Origin: Okibacterium fritillariae
GTDB lineage: Bacteria > Actinomycetota > Actinomycetes > Actinomycetales > Microbacteriaceae
Reading direction: 5' to 3'
DNA: 64,000 bases
NCBI RefSeq assembly: GCF_900167575.1
Contig: NZ_FUZP01000002.1
Span: 248,001-312,000, forward strand
In this document: positions 25,056-31,430 of the stretch, piece by piece
How positions within the stretch are numbered: position 1 is the stretch's first letter
Layout of the letters: every line of letters begins with the position of its first letter
Program-made: the position numbers and the translations under genes
Notes under the pieces: model-generated
Seen by the model: only the letters and a program-made list of their open reading frames with translations
Told to the model about the DNA's origin: nothing
The model's database searches: none

Positions 25056-27023
25056 TCAGCCCACCTTTTCGGTGATGATCTGCATCACGGTGGTGTCGGC
25101 CAGCGTCGTGGTGTCGCCGATCTCGCGCCCCTCGGCGACGTCCCGCAGCAGCCGCCGCATGATCTTGCCCGACCGCGTCTTCGGCAGCTCGTTCACGACG
25201 AAGATCTGGCGGGGCCGGGCGATGGGCCCGATCTGCTCGCCGACGTGCGTGCGGAGAACGGCCTGAATATCTTCGACGGCCTTCGATTCCTCCAGCTGGC
25301 TCTCCTTGATGATGACGAAGGCGACGACCGCCTGGCCGGTGGTCTCATCGGATGCCCCGACGACGGCCGCTTCGGCCGTGAACGGGTGTGACACCAGCGC
25401 CGATTCGATCTCGGCCGTCGACAGGCGGTGCCCGGACACGTTCATGACGTCGTCGACGCGGCCGAGCAGCCACACGTCGCCGTCGTCGTCGAGGCGAGCG
25501 CCGTCGCCCGCGAAGTATTTGTCGCCGAACTTCTCCCAGTAGGTTTCCTGGAACCGCTCGGGGTCGCCCCAGATGCCGCGCAGCATGCTGGGCCAGGGCT
25601 CGGTCACGACGAGCAGGCCGCCGTTGCCCTCGCCGACCGGGTTGCCGTCGTCGTCGACCACGTCGATGGCGATTCCGGGCAGGGGAACCTGCGCGCTTCC
25701 CGGCTTCGTCTCGGTGATGCCCGGCAGCGCCGAGATCATGATGGCGCCGGTCTCGGTCTGCCACCACGTGTCCACGATGGGGGCCGTCTTGCCGCCGATG
25801 ACCTTGCGGTACCACATCCAGGCTTCGGGGTTGATGGGTTCGCCCACCGAGCCGAGCAGCCGCAACGACGACAGGTCGAACTGCTTGGGGATCTTGCGGC
25901 CGAGCTTCATGAACGAGCGGATGGCCGTGGGGGCCGTGTAGAAGATCGAGACCTTGTACTTCTCGATGATCTCCCACCAGCGACCGGGATGCGGGCTGTC
26001 GGGTGTTCCCTCGTAGATGACCTGCGTGGCGCCGTTGGCGAGCGGGCCGTAGGTCACATAGGTGTGGCCCGTGATCCAGCCGATGTCGGCCGTGCACCAG
26101 TACACGTCGCTGTCGGCGTGCAGGTCGAAGACGTTCTTGTGGGTGAAGGCCGCTTGGGTGAGATATCCGCCCGAGGTGTGCAGAATCCCCTTCGGCTTTC
26201 CCGTCGTCCCCGAGGTGTAGAGGATGAACAGAGGGTTCTCGGCGGGAAAGGCCTCGGCGGTGTGGTCGGGGGATGCCGCGGCGAGCTCGTCGTGCCACCA
26301 CCGGTCGCGCTCGGGGTTCCAGTCCACGGTGTTCTCGCCGCGTTTGACGACGAGCACGTTCGTGACGGTGTCTTGCGGACCGAGGTCACCGCGCGCCTCG
26401 AGAGCGGCGTCGACGGCGGGTTTGAGCGGCGAGACCTTGCCCTTGCGCCAGCCGCCGTCGGCCGTGATGACGAGTTTCGCGGCGGCGTCGTCGATGCGCG
26501 AGCGCAGGCTGTCGGCGCTGAATCCGCCGAACACGACGGAGTGCACGGCGCCGAGGCGTGCGACCGCGAGCATGGCGATGACGGCCTCGGGAATCATGGG
26601 CAGGTAGATGGCCACGCGGTCGCCCGCGCGGATGCCGAGACCGGTCAAGACATTGGCGGCCCGCTTCACCTCGGCGGTCAGCTCGGCGTAGGTGAGGCTG
26701 CGGCTGTCGCCGGGCTCGCCCTCGAAGTGCAGGGCCACGCGGTCGCCGTTGCCGGCGTCGACATGGCGATCGAGGCAGTTGTAGGCCACGTTGAGCGTGC
26801 CGTCGTCGAACCACTTGGCGAAGGGCGGGTTGCTCCAGTCGAGCGTCTGTGTGAACGGCTTCTCCCACGTCACCAGTTCGCGCGCCTGGCGCGCCCAGAA
26901 CCCGAGGCGATCATCGGATGCTTCGGCATAGAGTTCGGCGTTCGCCACCGCGTTGGCGGCGAATTCGTCGCTCGGCGCGAACCGGCGGTCTTCGTGTAAG
27001 AGGTTGTCGATCCTGTTGCTCAT
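25056..27023 (-). CDS. acs: Acetyl-CoA synthetase
   Basis: This 655-residue AMP-forming ligase converts acetate, ATP and CoA to acetyl-CoA. Visible motifs are LFILYTSGTTGKPKG (P-loop), WWQTETG, the hinge region LLGRVDDVMNVSGHRLS, and C-terminal LPKTRSGKIMRR, where K620 is the lysine acetylated in regulated Acs enzymes. The ATG at 27023 (MSNRIDNLL) has an AGGAGC ribosome-binding site about ten bases upstream; an in-frame ATG at 27125 adds an unlikely basic extension. The gene diverges from the 6C RNA/tad region. Acetate activation fits with the RamB-like regulator and PEP carboxykinase at 41454-45027. Confidence 0.95.
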   Translation of the reverse strand: MSNRIDNLLHEDRRFAPSDEFAANAVANAELYAEASDDRLGFWARQARELVTWEKPFTQTLDWSNPPFAKWFDDGTLNVAYNCLDRHVDAGNGDRVALHFEGEPGDSRSLTYAELTAEVKRAANVLTGLGIRAGDRVAIYLPMIPEAVIAMLAVARLGAVHSVVFGGFSADSLRSRIDDAAAKLVITADGGWRKGKVSPLKPAVDAALEARGDLGPQDTVTNVLVVKRGENTVDWNPERDRWWHDELAAASPDHTAEAFPAENPLFILYTSGTTGKPKGILHTSGGYLTQAAFTHKNVFDLHADSDVYWCTADIGWITGHTYVTYGPLANGATQVIYEGTPDSPHPGRWWEIIEKYKVSIFYTAPTAIRSFMKLGRKIPKQFDLSSLRLLGSVGEPINPEAWMWYRKVIGGKTAPIVDTWWQTETGAIMISALPGITETKPGSAQVPLPGIAIDVVDDDGNPVGEGNGGLLVVTEPWPSMLRGIWGDPERFQETYWEKFGDKYFAGDGARLDDDGDVWLLGRVDDVMNVSGHRLSTAEIESALVSHPFTAEAAVVGASDETTGQAVVAFVIIKESQLEESKAVEDIQAVLRTHVGEQIGPIARPRQIFVVNELPKTRSGKIMRRLLRDVAEGREIGDTTTLADTTVMQIITEKVG

Positions 27024-27208
27024 TGCGGCTCGGCGCTCCTTTGCGTTGCTGTTCGGACGGCGGTGTCCTGGCTGCAGACGACTGTACTCCGATTCGGCGA
27101 ACTGCTTGCCGGGGCGGATATGCACCGACCACAGGGATGTAAAAAACCGACCAGTTTGTTCTCAGGAAGCTCCCAGATCCTTGTCGGCATTTAGGGGGAC
27201 ACGCCGGT

Positions 27209-27236
27209 TTGCGCATCTGCTGTTTCCGCGTACACT
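27209..27236 (+). promoter_or_regulatory. Candidate promoter of the 6C RNA
   Basis: A TTGCGC box (27209-27214) and a TACACT box (27231-27236) are separated by 16 bases. This predicts a start near 27243, just upstream of the 6C hairpins. It is a good match to the housekeeping sigma consensus for this GC content, but it is read by eye only. Confidence 0.55.
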
Positions 27237-27242
27237 TGAACA

Positions 27243-27347
27243 CGGCCGAATCTTCGTATTCGTGCATGCGGCGCCCGGATTCCCCCCAATCCCGCGTCGC
27301 ATCTGGCGGCACCCATTCCCCCCAATGGGTGCCGCCCCCTTCTTTTT
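27243..27347 (+). ncRNA. 6C small RNA (B11-like)
   Basis: Two hairpins each present a loop of exactly six cytosines. The first has stem GGATT/AATCC (27277-27281 with 27288-27292) around 27282-27287. The second has a 13-bp stem (27305-27317 with 27324-27336) around 27318-27323 and is followed by a T-rich tail. Twin hairpins with C-rich loops define the actinobacterial 6C RNA, known as B11 in mycobacteria, which base-pairs with G-rich mRNA sites. The 5' end is set by the candidate promoter and is approximate. In M. tuberculosis the 6C gene also lies beside the tad locus (from memory), as here. Confidence 0.85.
27305..27347 (+). terminator. Rho-independent terminator formed by the second 6C hairpin
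   Basis: A perfect 13-bp stem with a CCCCCC loop is followed by CCCCCTTCTTTTT, the longest T-tract seen after any hairpin in the window. It doubles as the 3' hairpin of the 6C RNA. Confidence 0.85.
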
Positions 27348-27450
27348 AAGCGCTCATCTCTCACGCCTGCCTGCTCTGTAGGCACAATGCGTCCCCCGGT
27401 GCGTGCGCCGAGCGGCTGATGCCGGTGCGATCGCTGTCTTTTCGGCACCC

Positions 27451-27490
27451 CACTTCGGGTGTTCCCACTTCGGGTGTTCCCCGTTCGGGT
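27451..27490 (+). repeat. 15-base tandem repeat upstream of tadA
   Basis: The unit CACTTCGGGTGTTCC occurs at 27451-27465 and again at 27466-27480, followed by a ten-base partial copy (CCGTTCGGGT). It lies about 100 bases upstream of the tadA start. The rest of 27348-27586 shows no gene. Confidence 0.7.
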
Positions 27491-27586
27491 CGTCAGATCG
27501 TTCTCCACAGGTGGGAATCGCCGAAAGTCTCCACAGATTGCCGGTGGCTCGCCGCCGGGATCGATCGCGCACATACCGTCGCAGGC

Positions 27587-28888
27587 ATGAATCTTTTCGA
27601 GCAACAGCGCGTCAGGGGTCGGGCCCGGGCTGCGTTCGGCACCGGTTCCGGTCCTGAACCAGCGCGTGCAGCGGCACTTACTCCAGCATCAGGACTCGCG
27701 CCTGCGCGTGCGCCGGGTGTCGACTCAGCACGTTCTCCCCTCATCGGGGTCCACCCGCCGGGTTCCGAGCCGACGGGTGGCCAGGCCGCGCCTCCGCCTG
27801 TGGTCTCGGTGTCGGCACCGCGGCCGCTGTTGCTCGATCGGTATCGGCATCGCGCGATCGACCGTCCCGTTCGCCTCGATCACGCACGCGACCGGCAGCG
27901 ACCGGCGCGTCTCCCTGCTGCCGCGCCGGTGGCTCCGCTTCGCATCGACACCGCGTCGCGTTTCGGCAACCTCGGCCCCTACCTCCTGCTCGATGATGTG
28001 ACCGACATCGTCGTGACCGGATCGAGCGGAGCGTGGGTCGACCGGGGCCGGGGTTTCGAGCGCGTGACCGAATGGATGCCCAGCCCCGACGTCGTCCATG
28101 CGCTGGCGGTCCGGCTCATCGCCGAAGGCGGCCGCCACGTCGATGAGGTGACCCCCTTCGTCGATGTTCGGCTACCGGGAGGCATCCGAGTGCACGCGGT
28201 GCTGCCGCCCCTTTCCGTCGGGGGAGCGGCTCTGAGCATCCGTGTCCCGGCGCAGCGTCCTCTGCGGCTCGCCGACCTCGAGGCGCGCGGCATGTTCTCT
28301 CTGCCCGGTGGTGCCGTGGCGCGGCGTTTGCGCGAGGCCGTCAGCTCTCGCACCAATGTGCTCATCTCAGGTGGTGCCGGAACGGGGAAGACCACGCTGC
28401 TCGCCGCGCTCTTATCCCACGCCGACCCGGCCGAGCGCATCATCTGCGTCGAGGATGTCTCCGAGCTTCTGCTCGATCATCCGCACGTTGTCTCGCTCGA
28501 AGCGCGGCAGCCCAATGCCGAGGGCAGTGGCGGAGTCGACATCGCCCGACTCCTCCGCGAGTCGCTGCGCATGCGGCCCGATCGGCTCGTGCTCGGCGAA
28601 TGTCGCGGAAGCGAGATCCGCGACATGCTCGGCGCACTCAACACCGGCCACGAAGGCGGGGCCTGCACGGTGCACGCCAACTCCCTCGACGACGTTCCGG
28701 CGCGTCTCGAAGCGCTCGGCGCCCTCGCCCATATGACGGCAGAATCCGTGGCTCGGCAATCGGCCAGCGCCATCGGTCTCATCGTCCATCTGCGGCGCAT
28801 CGATGGCGTGCGGCGCGTCAGCGCCCTGGGCCACTTACGGCGTGACGAGCACGGTCGCCTCGCTGTCGCCACCGAGGTCGCGTCATGA
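27587..28888 (+). CDS. tadA: TadA/CpaF-type pilus assembly ATPase
   Basis: This 433-residue secretion ATPase powers Flp/Tad pilus assembly from the cytoplasm. The N-terminal 110 residues are Ala/Pro/Arg-rich. The ATPase core then shows LLLDDVTDIVVTG, Walker A SGGAGTGKTTLL, ICVEDVSEL (Asp box), Walker B RLVLGECRG and the His box GGACTVHANS. The ATG at 27587 (MNLFEQQRVRG) follows a GCAGGC ribosome-binding region; an upstream ATG at 27419 would run through the tandem repeat. Its stop overlaps the next start (ATGA). The CpaE/Ssd-like gene usually found before tadA in actinobacteria is absent. Confidence 0.9.
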   Translation: MNLFEQQRVRGRARAAFGTGSGPEPARAAALTPASGLAPARAPGVDSARSPLIGVHPPGSEPTGGQAAPPPVVSVSAPRPLLLDRYRHRAIDRPVRLDHARDRQRPARLPAAAPVAPLRIDTASRFGNLGPYLLLDDVTDIVVTGSSGAWVDRGRGFERVTEWMPSPDVVHALAVRLIAEGGRHVDEVTPFVDVRLPGGIRVHAVLPPLSVGGAALSIRVPAQRPLRLADLEARGMFSLPGGAVARRLREAVSSRTNVLISGGAGTGKTTLLAALLSHADPAERIICVEDVSELLLDHPHVVSLEARQPNAEGSGGVDIARLLRESLRMRPDRLVLGECRGSEIRDMLGALNTGHEGGACTVHANSLDDVPARLEALGALAHMTAESVARQSASAIGLIVHLRRIDGVRRVSALGHLRRDEHGRLAVATEVAS

Positions 28889-29892
28889 CGGTGCAGCGCC
28901 TGTCGGCCGCTCGCACCACCGTGGTTCGGCGCATCGTGCATGCCGCGGCCGTCGACGAGCGGCCCCACGCCGAGAACATCGCTACGGTCGTTCAGCGGCT
29001 CGCCGTCGTTCTCGAGGCGGGTGTCGCGCCCGGCTCCGCATGGCGTTATCTCGACGACGATTCGGCCGCCGTGTCCTCCGACAGCGTCGCGCCCGTCGTT
29101 CATGCGATGCGTCGGCTCCGGCGCGGAGGGAGCGTCGTGCCGGTGCTTCTCGAGGCCGCTCCGCGAACGGGTCCGGCGGCGCCCCTCTGGCGGGCCGTAG
29201 CCGCCGCATGGCAGGTGTCCGAGACGACCGGCGCGCCACTCGCTCCCTGCCTGACCTCCATTGCTGCCTCGCTTCTCGACGTCGGGTCCACCGAGCGCGC
29301 GGTGCAGATCGCTCTCGCCGGGCCCACCGCAACGTCTCGCCTGGTGCTCGGCCTCCCGGTCGTCGGCCTCTTCTTTGGCGCTCTCCTGGGCTTCGATACG
29401 CTCCAGTTCCTCTTCACCACGACTCTCGGGGCGGTCTGCGGTCTCGCCGCCGTCGTGCTCGTGCTCATCGCCCGACGGTGGAGCAACCGCCTGGTGCGCG
29501 CCGTCGCCCCGCGGGGACGCGCCCCCGGCCTGCTGCTCGACCTCACGATCATCGCGCTCGCCTCCGGCCGATCCGCTCTCTCAGCCGTAGCCGCCGTGTC
29601 GACCGCCATCACCGATTGCGAACTCGAGTCGGCCACCGAGAGCGCCGAACACTCCGACCGAGAGGCGGTCCTCGTTCTCTCGAAACGAGCCGGGATCCCG
29701 GCGTCGCTCCTGCTCGCCTCCGAGGCACAGTCCTACCGTCGCATAGCGCGCACCGCCGCGGCCCGCAACGCCGAAAAGCTCGGCACGCAGCTGCTTCTCC
29801 CGCTCGGCCTCTGCATCCTCCCCGCTTTCATCCTGCTCGGCGTCGTACCCATCGTCGCCGGCATCCTCTCGAGCTCGATCAGCGCGCTCTAA
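28885..29892 (+). CDS. Tad pilus inner-membrane platform protein (GspF/TadB-TadC-like)
   Basis: This 335-residue protein is of the type II secretion F family. A cytoplasmic helical segment (about 25-130, with VVQRLAVVLEAGVAPGSAW) precedes two membrane helices (about 150-195). A second similar helical segment follows (about 205-295, LTIIALASGRSALSAVAAVST), with a last membrane helix at 305-330. Many actinobacteria encode separate tadB and tadC genes; only this one is present here, and its two similar halves suggest it does both jobs. It is translationally coupled to tadA. Confidence 0.85.
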   Translation: MTVQRLSAARTTVVRRIVHAAAVDERPHAENIATVVQRLAVVLEAGVAPGSAWRYLDDDSAAVSSDSVAPVVHAMRRLRRGGSVVPVLLEAAPRTGPAAPLWRAVAAAWQVSETTGAPLAPCLTSIAASLLDVGSTERAVQIALAGPTATSRLVLGLPVVGLFFGALLGFDTLQFLFTTTLGAVCGLAAVVLVLIARRWSNRLVRAVAPRGRAPGLLLDLTIIALASGRSALSAVAAVSTAITDCELESATESAEHSDREAVLVLSKRAGIPASLLLASEAQSYRRIARTAAARNAEKLGTQLLLPLGLCILPAFILLGVVPIVAGILSSSISAL

Positions 29893-29937
29893 TCCATCCA
29901 TCCACACCATCCACGCCACGACAACCCACGGAGCACC

Positions 29938-30150
29938 ATGTACACCTTCGAGACCCCCGCACTCTCCGGCCCGTCATTCCCCACACGACGACGATCGCTT
30001 GCCGACGACACCGGGGCGGCCATCGCCGAATACGTCATCACGACCATGGCCGCCGTCGCATTCGCCGGGCTACTCGTCATCATCATGCGCAGCGACGAGG
30101 TCAAGGGCATTCTCCTCGACCTCGTTCGCCGCGCCCTCAATGTCGGCTGA
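29938..30150 (+). CDS. DUF4244 Flp-type pilin-like protein
   Basis: This 70-residue protein has a basic N-terminus and then GAAIAEYVITTMAAVAFAGL, the class III/Flp pilin pattern with a Glu-Tyr step at the start of one hydrophobic helix. It fits DUF4244 proteins, which occur in actinobacterial tad operons and are the likely major pilin. A GGAGC ribosome-binding site precedes the ATG at 29938. It sits between the platform gene and the TadE gene. Confidence 0.88.
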   Translation: MYTFETPALSGPSFPTRRRSLADDTGAAIAEYVITTMAAVAFAGLLVIIMRSDEVKGILLDLVRRALNVG

Positions 30151-30152
30151 TC

Positions 30153-30614
30153 GTGAACGAGCTATCTGCTGGCCGGCCGAGCAACGTCCACGGAGCAGTC
30201 CTACCCGTACCGGCTCCGATATCGGGGGCGCTTCTGCCGCGGTTCACGGCCGCCTCGGGCGTGCCGCTGCACAGGTTCGCGCAGGATCGCGGGTCGGTCG
30301 CAGCCGAGTTCGCCGTGACGATGCCCGCCGTCCTCCTCGTGCTGGCGCTGTCGGTCGGAGCACTGGGTGCCGCGGTGCACCAGGTGCGGCTCGCCGACGC
30401 CGCGGCCGACGCGGCGCGTGCGCTCGGTCGCGGAGAACCCGTCTCGTCCGCCGGAGCCCTCTCCGCCCAGCTCGCACCCGGCTCCACGCTCACCACGTCG
30501 TCCGAGGGCGACCTCGTGTGCGCCGAGGTGTCGCGGCCCTGGGCATTACCCGGCGGTCGTGCCACAGGCATCAGGCTGGCGGCACGCGCCTGTGCACTGG
30601 GCGGAGGGCGATGA
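30153..30614 (+). CDS. TadE-family pseudopilin
   Basis: This 153-residue protein has a 50-residue leader followed by QDRGSVAAEFAVTMPAVLLV, the TadE signature with Glu near the start of a single membrane helix. The body is extracytoplasmic and contains two Cys. The GTG start at 30153 lies two bases after the pilin stop, so it is coupled or close to it. TadE-like minor pilins assist pilus assembly. The stop overlaps the next start (ATGA). Confidence 0.85.
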   Translation: MNELSAGRPSNVHGAVLPVPAPISGALLPRFTAASGVPLHRFAQDRGSVAAEFAVTMPAVLLVLALSVGALGAAVHQVRLADAAADAARALGRGEPVSSAGALSAQLAPGSTLTTSSEGDLVCAEVSRPWALPGGRATGIRLAARACALGGGR

Positions 30615-31039
30615 TGGCATCCCGCCCGGTAACGGCGACACGCCGACGCCTCAGCGGTGGATCGGCGAGACTGCACGAGGGGTGCCCGGTTGCGACTCCG
30701 CTCTTGCGATGTCGCTGCGGCTCGGGGACCCTGCTCTCGGTTGCCCTCATCGCCTGCGGGGCCATGACCGCTATCGGCTTGACCGCGTCGACCGCAGCCG
30801 CGCTGGCCCGACAGAACCTGAACCATGCCGCCGACGCGTCGGCGCTCGCCGCCTCAGACACACGAAACGGATTCTCCGACGGGGAGCCCTGTGCCCGAGC
30901 GGGAAGCGTTGCCGCGGCATACGACGCTCGGGTCACCCAGTGCCGACCCTGCGGCGACGACATGTGCGTCGAGGTGAGCGACGTGTTCCTCGGCCTCGCG
31001 TTCTCGGCGCGCGCCCGCGCGAGCGGGGCGATCGCGTGA
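30611..31039 (+). CDS. Rv3654c-like TadE/TadG-type secreted protein
   Basis: This 142-residue protein has a long basic leader, one membrane helix (about 44-68, GTLLSVALIACGAMTA) and QNLNHAADASALAASDT, the hallmark of TadG/Rv3654c-like proteins. Four Cys follow, including CRPCGDDMC. It is last in the tad operon and overlaps the TadE gene by four bases. A second in-frame ATG three bases downstream could also serve as the start. Confidence 0.83.
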   Translation: MMASRPVTATRRRLSGGSARLHEGCPVATPLLRCRCGSGTLLSVALIACGAMTAIGLTASTAAALARQNLNHAADASALAASDTRNGFSDGEPCARAGSVAAAYDARVTQCRPCGDDMCVEVSDVFLGLAFSARARASGAIA

Positions 31040-31065
31040 GCCACACGCCCCTCGTCGACCCGCGC

Positions 31066-31302
31066 CTACGAGAAGTTCGTGGTGAGGAACCGATAGGCGA
31101 CAGCGCTCGGCAGGGCGGAGCCCGCCGACTCGAACTCCTGGCCGGCGGAGCGCGCATAGATATAGGTCTTGCCGCCTGGCGCAGGAATCTCGACCGTGGG
31201 CTTCGGTTGCCCGTCATCGAGGAAACCCGTGGCGACCGTGCGGCCCTCGAGGGGGCCGTCGGTGAGCTTGGCAGTGTACGTCGTCTTCGTCGTGTCACTC
31301 AT
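31066..31302 (-). CDS. Conserved hypothetical small protein
   Basis: This 78-residue soluble protein reads MSDTTKTTYTAKLTDGPLEG at its start and contains PAPGGKTYIYARSAG. No domain is recognised. The ATG at 31302 has AAGAGG just upstream; a longer ATG frame from 31335 is less likely. It is convergent with the tad operon and divergent from topA, leaving 128 bases for the two promoters. Confidence 0.7.
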   Translation of the reverse strand: MSDTTKTTYTAKLTDGPLEGRTVATGFLDDGQPKPTVEIPAPGGKTYIYARSAGQEFESAGSALPSAVAYRFLTTNFS

Positions 31303-31430
31303 ACCTCTTATTGTCCTCACAACCGAAACGGGCACAAGGGGCCACGGCCATCCGCGGCGGAATCACGCGGCAGCCGATTAGGTGGAGGCCCAGTGGGTGT
31401 GTGTATGGTGTGGCTGACGAGAGGAGTCTG

